Below are positions 56,247 through 64,000 of a DNA stretch of 64,000 nt, piece by piece. Within the stretch, counting starts at the first letter, position 1. Every line of letters starts with the position of its first letter. The translations under genes were made by a program, and so were the position numbers. This DNA is from Escherichia sp. E1V33 (GTDB taxonomy: Bacteria > Pseudomonadota > Gammaproteobacteria > Enterobacterales > Enterobacteriaceae): contig NZ_RHJI01000007.1 of the NCBI RefSeq assembly GCF_004211955.1, positions 1 to 64,000 of the forward strand. The letters are read 5' to 3'. Below the pieces are notes generated by a model, which was not told where the DNA came from, searched no databases, and saw only the letters and a list, made by a program, of their open reading frames with translations.

Positions 56247-57884
56247 TTATTTAAGGCTTAACAGTGTGTCAAAAAGACTGTTAGCTGTTTTAAGCACTTC
56301 GGCATTGGCCTGATAATATTGAGAAAACATCTGTAAGTTGACGTATTCCTCATTCATATCTACCCCTGAAACCGCCTGCTGTTGCATTGCCCACTGGTCG
56401 CAGGCTTTTCCGGCGGTATCCTGTTCTGCCTGAAGGGTGCTGACCGTCGATCCCACAGAACTTACCAGGTTGGCATAAGCACCGGTCAGGGTCATATCTC
56501 CGACAATCTTTTCATCCTTAAGACCGAGCAGTATCGCAATATTTTTGTTGTTGCTTTGGTCTGTCACATCTTGCGAGTCGGAGGCAGCAATTCCATCACC
56601 ATCGGTAATCGCCACTTTAATGCTATCTGCCGCGCCGGAAGCAGGATTCAGCGTAAAGCTGTCACCATCATTGGGTGTACCTGTCGGTGTCACGGTGATG
56701 CCGTCAAATGAGAGTGAACCACCAGGATTAACGGTTGGCGTAACGGCTTTACCCTCGCTGTTTTTCACTTCCCAGGCATTAGATGTGCCATTCCAGGTGA
56801 TAGTATAATCTTCGGCATTAACCGCTGAGGCGTTATCTATGGTCACTCCCAGGGAAGCACTGCCGCTATTAGAGTTATAGCCTGTTGCCTGCGGAGCATC
56901 GAGACTGAAAATATCGCCACCGTGATTACCGTTATGATCATAGCCACCTTTATTGACCTCATTAAATCTCGACGCCATTTTCAGCGCTAACTGATTAAGC
57001 TGATTACGGGCATCGACCAGATCGGTATTACGGAATTTAAACAAACCGCCGAGATTACCTGTCGTGGCATTTTCATCCAGCAACTGGGGATTACCGGTGG
57101 CATCGATGTAAGCAACCTGCATCTGAGACGGATTTTTATCTGACGGAGTCGCTTTTAAATTGTAAGACTTACTGCCATTGACCAGTGACATGCCGTTTTG
57201 CATTGAGACATTCACACTGCCCGTGTCTTTATTTTCCGTGACATTAATGCCGATCTGCGTACTCAGTTTATTTAACAGTTGATCGCGTTTATCGAGTAAA
57301 TCGGAAGGCATTCCGCCCGTCTGGCCATGAATCTTGTCGATCTCCGCATTCAGATTTGCTAACTGAGTGGTACAGGAGTTGATATCTTCAACGCTTTGAC
57401 TGATTTGCGTGTTGGTATTTTTATCAAGGCCATTCAGAGTCTTGCTGTTAGAACGATACTGATTCGCCAGCGCTTCAAATTGCGACAATACACCCTGACG
57501 CGCAGCAGGATCGAGCGGGTTATCACTGACCGCTTCCATTGCCGTAAACATATTGCCAAGCGTCGTGGAGATGTTATTGGTATCATCCCCTAACATGTCA
57601 TCAATCTGGCTGACCTGCTGGTAACGGCCCTGCATGGTGGTAAATTCTGTTGTTGCACCACGTACCTGATTATTCAGGAATCCGTCATACATGCGCTGAA
57701 CGTCATCCACGGCGACACCATAACCAAAAAAACCATAATTAGTAGACTGGCCGCCCGCTTCTCCAAGCATAATGTTTTGACGGCTATACCCTGCCGTTAC
57801 GGCATTCGTCAGGTTGTTTCCGACGACGTTAAGGGCACACTGCGCCGCGCTTAATCCATTCTGAGCCAGATATAATAAATTCAT
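56247..57884 (-). CDS. flgK: Hook-filament junction protein FlgK
   Basis: A 545-aa HAP1. It has the rod/hook-type N-terminal motif (ALNVVGNNLTNAVTAGYSRQ), the long central part with the variable domain, and the C-terminal NEEYVNLQMFSQYYQANAEV with the closing heptads. Length almost equals E. coli FlgK (547). It lies 98 bases after flgJ, a gap large enough for its own sigma-28 promoter, as in E. coli. Confidence 0.96.
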   Translation of the reverse strand: MNLLYLAQNGLSAAQCALNVVGNNLTNAVTAGYSRQNIMLGEAGGQSTNYGFFGYGVAVDDVQRMYDGFLNNQVRGATTEFTTMQGRYQQVSQIDDMLGDDTNNISTTLGNMFTAMEAVSDNPLDPAARQGVLSQFEALANQYRSNSKTLNGLDKNTNTQISQSVEDINSCTTQLANLNAEIDKIHGQTGGMPSDLLDKRDQLLNKLSTQIGINVTENKDTGSVNVSMQNGMSLVNGSKSYNLKATPSDKNPSQMQVAYIDATGNPQLLDENATTGNLGGLFKFRNTDLVDARNQLNQLALKMASRFNEVNKGGYDHNGNHGGDIFSLDAPQATGYNSNSGSASLGVTIDNASAVNAEDYTITWNGTSNAWEVKNSEGKAVTPTVNPGGSLSFDGITVTPTGTPNDGDSFTLNPASGAADSIKVAITDGDGIAASDSQDVTDQSNNKNIAILLGLKDEKIVGDMTLTGAYANLVSSVGSTVSTLQAEQDTAGKACDQWAMQQQAVSGVDMNEEYVNLQMFSQYYQANAEVLKTANSLFDTLLSLK

Positions 57885-57982
57885 AAAGTACCCGCCATGT
57901 CGACGCTGATTGAAATCTTTAGGTTATAAAAACGCTGCTTTACTAATAAATCGGCCTGAGTGAAATTCCCTAAAGACTGTAT

Positions 57983-58933
57983 TTAAAATATTGATGAAAG
58001 GTCCGTGTTATAGGCATTCACAGCATGCTCAGCCCGACCTTTAACTTGTTGAATAATGTTAATTAATTTATGTGCGTATGCAGGATCGGTAGCATAACCG
58101 GCTGACTGAAGCGCTTTTGCCGCCGCCTCTGGTTTTACGGCATTGCAGACATGTCGGTAACGCGGGTTATTAACCAGTAATGACGCGTAATCCTCCAGCG
58201 CCGCTGTATAAGACGGATAAACCTTAAATCGCGCTTTGGTCTTATTCGCCACCCCATGTTTATATTCGGTGGTGGTTATTTCCGTCGTTTCACCGTGCCA
58301 GTCAGATGCGGCTTTTATGCCAAACAGGTTATGGCTGGGTTTGCCGCTTTGTGTTGGGATTTCACGATTTCCCCAGCCTGATTCAAGCGCGGCCTGCGCA
58401 ATAATAAGCTGATGCGGGATCCCACTTTTGCGGGCAACGGCCAGAGCAGGTTGCAGCAGGCGTGAAATAAAACCGCCCCCTTCCCGTAGTGCCGTTTCGG
58501 GTAGCTCCCGAACAGAACGAGGCACTAATTGCGATAGCGAGAAAGAATGCGCCGGTAAATGAGGCAGCGCCGCATTAAAATGCGACGTGGACGGGACATA
58601 CGGCTGAGAAGTGGCGGTATGCGGATGAACACCACCGCCCATCTGGGCGACCATCTGATCCGCAAAGCCAAGTTTCCCCGTTTGCGCGATGTTCTGCGAA
58701 ATTTGCTGATCGAACATCGAAGTAAACATCGAGGACTGTTGTGAATCCATCGCCCCGCTTCCCAACGAGGCATCGCGCATACTCTTCAGCATCATCTGTA
58801 CAAACAACCCTTCGAGTTGTTGTGCCGCGGCTCTCAGACCGTTTGCCGAATTACTTTTTACGTCCCGCTTAAGCCCGTCAAGGCTATGTTCATCAAATGC
58901 GGCACCATTAGATATCATTGACAGGCTGTTCAT
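57983..58933 (-). CDS. flgJ: Rod cap and peptidoglycan hydrolase FlgJ
   Basis: A 316-aa protein: the N-terminal half caps the growing rod (QLEGLFVQMMLKSMRDASLG), the C-terminal half is a glucosaminidase/muramidase of the GH73 type (IPHQLIIAQAALESGWGNRE with the catalytic Glu, then HNLFGIKAASDWHG). It cuts a hole in the wall for the rod. ATG 58933 overlaps the flgI stop (TAATG); the frame upstream lies inside flgI. Confidence 0.96.
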   Translation of the reverse strand: MNSLSMISNGAAFDEHSLDGLKRDVKSNSANGLRAAAQQLEGLFVQMMLKSMRDASLGSGAMDSQQSSMFTSMFDQQISQNIAQTGKLGFADQMVAQMGGGVHPHTATSQPYVPSTSHFNAALPHLPAHSFSLSQLVPRSVRELPETALREGGGFISRLLQPALAVARKSGIPHQLIIAQAALESGWGNREIPTQSGKPSHNLFGIKAASDWHGETTEITTTEYKHGVANKTKARFKVYPSYTAALEDYASLLVNNPRYRHVCNAVKPEAAAKALQSAGYATDPAYAHKLINIIQQVKGRAEHAVNAYNTDLSSIF

Positions 58934-60060
58934 TAATTGATCTCCAGGCGTGCGTGCAGGCAACCGGCGTCATTCATCGCTTGCAGGATCGCCATCAAAT
59001 CATTCGGCGTCGCACCGAGACTGTTCAGCGCCCGTACTACATGGCTTAAATCGGCACTGGTGCTGACGCGTTGCAAAGAACCGCCCTGCTCACGAACAGA
59101 GACTTGAGTTTGCGGCACAACTACCGTCTGTCCGCCAGCCAATGGCGTGTCCGGTTGACTCACCTGACTGGAATGGGCGATATCCACGCTCAGATCTCCC
59201 TGGGCAACAGCACAGGTATCAAGCGTGACATGGCGGTTTATGACCACCGACCCGGTACGCGAGTTAATAATGACGCGAGCATCTCCGGAACCAACATTCA
59301 GTGACAAATCCATCACCGCAGCCAGAAAACGGACTCTGGCAGCCTCGCCATTTGGCGCATACAGTTTTACTGTCCGCGCATCTTCAGCCACAGCTGCGGA
59401 ATAGAAACGGCGATTAATGGTGTCGCTAATCTTCTGGGCAACAGAGAAATCACTCGCGTTAAGCAACAGTTTTAACGGGCGCTGGTTGGCGTAATCCATC
59501 GGTACTTCACGTTCAACGGTTGCGCCGTCGGTAATACGTGCGCCGTTGAGCTGATTCACCTGTACGCTGCTTCCGCGGCTCTGAGCTCCGGCGCCGGAAA
59601 CCAGCAAATTGCCCTGCGCCAGCGCATAGATCTGATTATCCGCGCCTTTCAGCGGCGTCATCAGCAATGTGCCGCCACGCAAACTTTTGGCGTTACCCAT
59701 AGACGAGACGACCACATCGAATTTTTCACCCGCACGGGCAAAAGGCGGCAGTTCTGCCGTTACCATTACTGCAGCAACGTTTTTCAACTGCATACTCGAC
59801 CCAGGCGGGACGGTGATCCCCAGCTGCGAAAGCATGTTGTTTAGCGTCTGCGTCGTAAACGGTGTTTGCATGGTCTGGTCGCCTGTACCATCCAGACCAA
59901 CGACCAGACCGTACCCCATCAGAGAGTTACCACGCACACCTGACAACGAAGCCAAATCGCGGATACGCTCTGCCCTGACCGACAGGGAGAGCATAATTAA
60001 CAATAACAGGCCGGTCAGACGGGTAAATTTATGCCAAAAATAACGATTCATCACCGACAC
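58933..60060 (-). CDS. flgI: Flagellar P-ring protein FlgI
   Basis: A 375-aa precursor of the periplasmic P ring. A Sec signal peptide ([14 protein letters not shown]) is followed by [20 protein letters not shown] and [20 protein letters not shown], the standard FlgI start, through the C-terminal [20 protein letters not shown]. It overlaps flgJ by one base and lies two bases after flgH. About ten residues longer than E. coli FlgI at its N-terminal end, so a later start is possible. Confidence 0.96.
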   Translation of the reverse strand: MSVMNRYFWHKFTRLTGLLLLIMLSLSVRAERIRDLASLSGVRGNSLMGYGLVVGLDGTGDQTMQTPFTTQTLNNMLSQLGITVPPGSSMQLKNVAAVMVTAELPPFARAGEKFDVVVSSMGNAKSLRGGTLLMTPLKGADNQIYALAQGNLLVSGAGAQSRGSSVQVNQLNGARITDGATVEREVPMDYANQRPLKLLLNASDFSVAQKISDTINRRFYSAAVAEDARTVKLYAPNGEAARVRFLAAVMDLSLNVGSGDARVIINSRTGSVVINRHVTLDTCAVAQGDLSVDIAHSSQVSQPDTPLAGGQTVVVPQTQVSVREQGGSLQRVSTSADLSHVVRALNSLGATPNDLMAILQAMNDAGCLHARLEIN

Positions 60061-60062
60061 CT

Positions 60063-60785
60063 TTAGAACGGAGAAAGATTCAGGAACAGACGCTGTAACC
60101 AGCCCATTTGTTCGGCTTCGTTGATATAACCGTTACCAACATATTCGATACGCGCATCGGCAACCTGCGTGGAAACCACTGTATTGCTACCACTGATTGT
60201 CCGTGGGTTAACCACACCGGTGAAACGGATAAACTCAGTCCCCTGGTTTATCGCTATTTGCTTTTCCCCGACCACGCGCAGGTTGCCGTTAGCGAGGACA
60301 TCGCTGACCGTGACGGTGAGCGTACCGCTGAAAGTATTTCGAGCAGCCGCACCGCCTTTACCCGAGAATTCATTTTTACCGCTGATCTCCGTATTAGCCC
60401 GATCGCCACCAAACAATCCTTCGATAAAGTGCGGGATTGTCTTGAATGAAAGCCCTGTCGAACCGCCATGAGAAGCATTGGCAGACGAACTTTTGCTGGC
60501 GCTGACATTTTCCTGCAACACGATGGTCAATGTATCACCCACATTTCTTGGGCGACGATCTTCAAACATCGGCTGAAAGCCATAGTTCATCGTGCCGCCA
60601 GGCTGAAAAATCGCGCCATTATTAGCAGGCTGATACGGGATCTGCGGCGTCACAGATGTTGCACCTTCGACCAACGGTTTATGAGGGATATACGCGCATC
60701 CTGAAAGAAGCGCGACCAGGGCAACATGCGTTAACAGACGCCGCAGTAAGCGGCCAGAATCTATCGGATAGGTCATAACGATCAC
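60063..60785 (-). CDS. flgH: Flagellar L-ring lipoprotein FlgH
   Basis: A 240-aa outer-membrane ring protein with lipobox LLSGC near residue 30, then the conserved [20 protein letters not shown] and the C-terminal [20 protein letters not shown] and WLQRLFLNL. The exact start is open: ATG 60785 gives 240 aa, ATG 60776 gives 237. It lies in the flgG-flgH-flgI order, with a small gap (46 bases) after flgG. Confidence 0.95.
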   Translation of the reverse strand: MIVMTYPIDSGRLLRRLLTHVALVALLSGCAYIPHKPLVEGATSVTPQIPYQPANNGAIFQPGGTMNYGFQPMFEDRRPRNVGDTLTIVLQENVSASKSSSANASHGGSTGLSFKTIPHFIEGLFGGDRANTEISGKNEFSGKGGAAARNTFSGTLTVTVSDVLANGNLRVVGEKQIAINQGTEFIRFTGVVNPRTISGSNTVVSTQVADARIEYVGNGYINEAEQMGWLQRLFLNLSPF

Positions 60786-60831
60786 ATAATAAAAAAAAGC
60801 CGCGAAACCACCTGCGGCTCAAAGGCACAAA

Positions 60832-61614
60832 TCAAAGCTGCGTTAAACGCTGCAGCATCTGGTCCGAAGTAGAGACAGCTTTGCTGTTAATCTCATAGGC
60901 ACGCTGAGTCTGAATCATGTTGACCAGTTCCTCGGCCACGTTGACGTTCGACGTTTCCACGTAGCCCTGTCGCAGCGTACCTGCGCCATTCTGACCAGGT
61001 GTTGTTTCATTCGGTGCACCGGAAGATTGCGTCTCCCGGTACAGGTTTTCACCAATGCTTTCCAGACCGGTATCATTGATAAAAGTACTCAGGGTAAGCT
61101 GCCCAACCTGTTGTGGCTGCGCCTGCCCGGCAATGGTGACGCTGACAATACCGTCGTTGCCGATGGTGATAGATTTTGCATCCTGCGGTACGTTTATCGC
61201 CGGCTGAACCGGATAACCGCTGGAAGTCACCAGTTGACCGTTCTGATCAAGCTGGAACGAACCATCACGGGTATACGCTGTGGTGCCATCCGGCATCATA
61301 ACTTGCAGGAATCCATCCCCTTCAATAGCCACATCTTTCGAGTTGTTGGTCTGGGCCAGGCTGCCCTGGCTATGAATTCGCTCAGTGGCCACCGGTCTTA
61401 CCCCTGTTCCTAACTGTAAACCGGAAGGAATAGTGGTTTGTTCAGATGACTGAGCGCCCGGCTGGCGTAGCGTCTGGTACAACAGATCTTCAAATACAGC
61501 TCGCTGACGTTTAAAACCATTGGTACTTACGTTAGCCAGGTTGTTGGATATAACATCCATATTGGTCTGTTGTGCTTCCAGGCCCGTTTTTGCAATCCAC
61601 AGGGAACGGATCAT
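60832..61614 (-). CDS. flgG: Distal rod protein FlgG
   Basis: A 260-aa protein, the same length as in E. coli and similar over its whole length ([40 protein letters not shown], ending [14 protein letters not shown]). This closeness marks the cluster as the Flag-1 (peritrichous) type rather than the lateral Flag-2 type. It follows flgF by 23 bases. Confidence 0.97.
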   Translation of the reverse strand: MIRSLWIAKTGLEAQQTNMDVISNNLANVSTNGFKRQRAVFEDLLYQTLRQPGAQSSEQTTIPSGLQLGTGVRPVATERIHSQGSLAQTNNSKDVAIEGDGFLQVMMPDGTTAYTRDGSFQLDQNGQLVTSSGYPVQPAINVPQDAKSITIGNDGIVSVTIAGQAQPQQVGQLTLSTFINDTGLESIGENLYRETQSSGAPNETTPGQNGAGTLRQGYVETSNVNVAEELVNMIQTQRAYEINSKAVSTSDQMLQRLTQL

Positions 61615-61637
61615 GCGTTATTACTCCTTACCAGTGA

Positions 61638-62375
61638 TTAGCTGGCGCTCAATAACTGATTAGCGTTACGTTCATTGTCATCAACGGTTGTGATGACCTT
61701 CATATTCATTTCAAAGCTGCGCGCGGTGGTGATCATGTTCACCATTGAATTGACGGGGCTGACATTGCTGCCTTCCAGCATCCCCGGCATAAGCTGCAGA
61801 CTCGTATCCGCCGCCAGCGAACTGGCATCACGGGTATGGAATACACCGTCATCGCCGTGCTGTAGTTCGCCTGGTAGCGCATTGACAATCTTGATGCGCC
61901 CGGTTTGCGCTACGGCTGACGGTTCTTCACCGGCACCCAACGCAGAAATGGTGCCGTCTGGCGCGATAGTTAACTTTGCCTGAGTAGGTACGGTCAGCGG
62001 ACCACCATCGCCTATCAGTGGCAGACCACGGACTTGCAGTTGCCCGTCCGCCGTCATCTGGATATTGCCGTTTTTGGTGTAACCTTCGGTACCATCCGGC
62101 AGTTGTACTGCCAGCCACCCTTCTTTTGGCAGCGCGACATCCAGCGTGCGGTCGGTTTTTTCGACTGTTCCCGAGGAGTAGTCACTACCAGGAGTCGATT
62201 CGGTCACCAGCGTGCGGGTCGCCATTGACGGGCCGTCTACCGGAACGGCACGATAAGCGGCAATCTGTGCGCGAAACCCCGGCGTCGAGGCATTAGCCAG
62301 GTTATCAGACACCACGGCCTGGCGATCGAGGGCCGCCGTTGCGGCCCCCATAGCGGTATATATCGCGTGATCCAT
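61638..62375 (-). CDS. flgF: Proximal rod protein FlgF
   Basis: A 245-aa rod protein, close to the E. coli length (251). MDHAIYTAMGAATAALDRQA and DNLANASTPGFRAQIAAYRA at the N-terminus and NMITTARSFEMNMKVITTVD at the C-terminus are the family blocks. It begins nine bases after flgE. Confidence 0.96.
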   Translation of the reverse strand: MDHAIYTAMGAATAALDRQAVVSDNLANASTPGFRAQIAAYRAVPVDGPSMATRTLVTESTPGSDYSSGTVEKTDRTLDVALPKEGWLAVQLPDGTEGYTKNGNIQMTADGQLQVRGLPLIGDGGPLTVPTQAKLTIAPDGTISALGAGEEPSAVAQTGRIKIVNALPGELQHGDDGVFHTRDASSLAADTSLQLMPGMLEGSNVSPVNSMVNMITTARSFEMNMKVITTVDDNERNANQLLSAS

Positions 62376-62384
62376 GTTTTGCTA

Positions 62385-63593
62385 TTAACCCAGGTTAACC
62401 AGCGTTTGCAGGACTTCAGACTGTGTTTTGATGGTCTGAGAGTTGGACTGATAGTTGCGTTGGTAGACGATCATGTTGACCATCTCTTTACTCAGATCCA
62501 CGTTTGAGGCTTCCAGTGCGTTACCGCGCAGCGTACCGAGGTTCCCGGTATCAGAAATCCCAACGACCGGCTGGCCGGATTCCGGGCTCGCAGACCAACA
62601 GTTGTTCCCTGCTGGCTGCAGCCCGCCTGGGTTATTGAAGTTAGCCAGAACAACCTGGCCCAGTAACTGCTGCTGCCCGTTGCTGTAAGAAGCAACAATC
62701 TGGCCGTTATCGCCAACGACATAACCCGTCATCGTACCCGGCGCATAACCCGTAGTTTCCGGGCTATCCATCGAGTTATCGGAAGCCTGCTGCGACAGTT
62801 TGGATAAATCGAGATCGAAGTTAAGTGCTGCGGCACCGTTGTACGAAGCGCCATCGACTTTCAGATTTGCGGGGGTCGTAACGAGCTTTCCGCTGGAATC
62901 AAATGTTATGTCAAGTTTTTGCGGTGTAGCGCCCGGAGCGGTAGAGTCATTAGAGTAGACGGACCATGTGTTATCTGCCGTTTTGACAAAATAAACATTA
63001 ATGGCATGCTCATTACCCTGGCTGTCATACGCATTCACTTGGGTAGAATAGTTATAGGAATCGCCATCAGTCGTTTTAAACGGATGCGTTACTGTATCAA
63101 TTTTTGTATTTCCGGAATCCAGGTTACCGCTCAGGCTACCTGCATTAGAGGCTTTTGCCGGCATCGCGCCCGTTGGGATCTGCAAAGGCCCGACCGGTGA
63201 ACCAGCCTGGACAGTTGGCGGTGTACCAATGGCCATATAACCGCTCAGGCGCATCCCCTGACTGTTCACGATATAGCCATTGGCATCGGTCTTAAACTGA
63301 CCGTTACGGCTATAGAATATTTTCCCCGCTTCGGTTTCCATACGGAAGAAGCCATTGCCCTGAATACCCATATCCAGCGGGCTGGCGCCAGCGCCAAGAA
63401 CACCATCGCTGAAATTCTGATCAACGCCAGCGACCTGAACGCCCATACCGATTTGCGAACCTGCAAACACGTCGGCAAATGAAATAGAGCCGGACTTAAA
63501 CCCGACAGTTTGCGAGTTGGCAATATTGTTGCCGACGACGTCCAGCGCCTGTGATGCGGCGTTTAACCCGCTAAGACCTTGTGAAAAACTCAT
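62385..63593 (-). CDS. flgE: Flagellar hook protein FlgE
   Basis: A 402-aa hook subunit, the same length as E. coli FlgE. N-terminal FSQGLSGLNAASQALDVVGN and SQTVGFKSGSISFADVFAGS, C-terminal MVNMIVYQRNYQSNSQTIKT. It follows flgD by 33 bases and the stop precedes flgF by nine. Confidence 0.97.
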   Translation of the reverse strand: MSFSQGLSGLNAASQALDVVGNNIANSQTVGFKSGSISFADVFAGSQIGMGVQVAGVDQNFSDGVLGAGASPLDMGIQGNGFFRMETEAGKIFYSRNGQFKTDANGYIVNSQGMRLSGYMAIGTPPTVQAGSPVGPLQIPTGAMPAKASNAGSLSGNLDSGNTKIDTVTHPFKTTDGDSYNYSTQVNAYDSQGNEHAINVYFVKTADNTWSVYSNDSTAPGATPQKLDITFDSSGKLVTTPANLKVDGASYNGAAALNFDLDLSKLSQQASDNSMDSPETTGYAPGTMTGYVVGDNGQIVASYSNGQQQLLGQVVLANFNNPGGLQPAGNNCWSASPESGQPVVGISDTGNLGTLRGNALEASNVDLSKEMVNMIVYQRNYQSNSQTIKTQSEVLQTLVNLG

Positions 63594-63626
63594 TTTATTT
63601 CCCGAAAAACAACATAATGAAATTGA

Positions 63627-64000
63627 TTATTCAATGAGATAGACATTGGCCAGCGTGGCCGTCTCATCATTACCTAACTGCAGAACAGCCCCTGTCTGGG
63701 TGAAAGAAACACTGTCTACTTTTGATTTTTTCAGCGACACGATGTCAGGAGTGCTGCCGTCCGGGTTGGTAGCGGAATACGAAACGGTAAAATTCGTATC
63801 GCTTACTGTGCGTGGATCGGAAGGCTCGAAATCACTGAGATCGTCCAGGGTATATTCATGCACGCCGGCTTTAACATCTTTCAATTTTCCGGTGTAAGCA
63901 TTTCCTGCATCATCAGTCAGCGTGACAGTGACGTCGCTCGCATCCTGATTGACAGAGAGCGCAAACTGATTATTGCCACCCTGTGCGGTAGAAACAGTGG
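63627..64000 (-). CDS. flgD: Hook-cap protein FlgD, C-terminal part (cut by window edge)
   Basis: The - strand frame is open to the window end and stops at 63627-63629: about 123 residues, reading through SVNQDASDVTVTLTDDAGNA and TVSDTNFTVSYSATNPDG to NVYLIE. The last part (DSVSFTQTGAVLQLGNDETA) is the typical FlgD C-terminus. FlgD caps the hook during assembly. Position before flgE is standard. The N-terminal half lies outside. Confidence 0.93.
   Translation of the reverse strand, partial: TVSTAQGGNNQFALSVNQDASDVTVTLTDDAGNAYTGKLKDVKAGVHEYTLDDLSDFEPSDPRTVSDTNFTVSYSATNPDGSTPDIVSLKKSKVDSVSFTQTGAVLQLGNDETATLANVYLIE

Overview
This window looks like chromosomal DNA from an enterobacterium of the Escherichia/Salmonella/Citrobacter group, most likely an Escherichia-type genome. 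The evidence is a hipBA locus that I recognise as very close to the E. coli one, a cadC-cadB-cadA locus in the E. coli order but with a clearly divergent CadC, a typical REP palindrome at 39.9 kb, an omptin and Flag-1-type flagellar proteins. I saw no tRNA, rRNA or CRISPR. The species is an inference from remembered family sequences, not from a search.

Layout. (1) 1-16.1 kb: part of a type VI secretion cluster, all on the + strand: IS and immunity-like debris, PAAR, a membrane protein, tssM, a broken gene, tssF, tssG, tssJ, vgrG, an immunity array, tssE. The VgrG is a specialised effector: spike, pyocin-S-like domain, and a colicin-type HNH DNase. It is followed by five Im-family immunity genes (two of them frameshifted) plus a leftover toxin tail with an unrelated, frameshifted ORF that may be its immunity gene. 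(2) 16.1-21.0 kb: broken hipA with intact hipB and four operators, an array of transposon-end-like repeats, an XRE regulator, a membrane protein, and a TacA/TacT-like GNAT toxin-antitoxin pair. (3) 21.1-34.9 kb: an omptin, then an inverse autotransporter adhesin cut in two by about 7.06 kb. The insert carries a complete flagellin gene with its own sigma-28-type promoter, a few phage-like genes, a HigBA pair and a decayed antitoxin. A 12-bp direct repeat lies at both junctions, and joining the repeats would restore one 1,567-codon adhesin frame. (4) 34.9-37.6 kb: a beta-solenoid-like unknown gene and Tn3 resolvase/IS3 debris between two roughly 290-bp imperfect direct repeats. (5) 37.7-40.3 kb: P1-type parA/parB, a REP element and a 46-aa membrane protein. 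(6) 40.6-46.1 kb: cadA, cadB and cadC. (7) 46.4-64.0 kb: a compact flagellar/chemotaxis cluster, all on the - strand. In transcription order it runs flgD (cut by the window), flgE-F-G-H-I-J-K-L, an MCP, fliA, motA, motB, cheA, cheW, and a second MCP.

How it works together. The T6SS genes would build the baseplate/membrane complex and deliver a DNase spike, with the immunity array protecting the cell from its own and from related toxins. The flagellar cluster encodes rod, hook, hook-filament junction, stator, sigma factor and signalling core in one block, but no flagellin is seen in it within this window. The only flagellin here sits inside the adhesin gene, so a link between the two is a question worth testing. 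CadC/CadB/CadA form the acid- and lysine-induced decarboxylation system.
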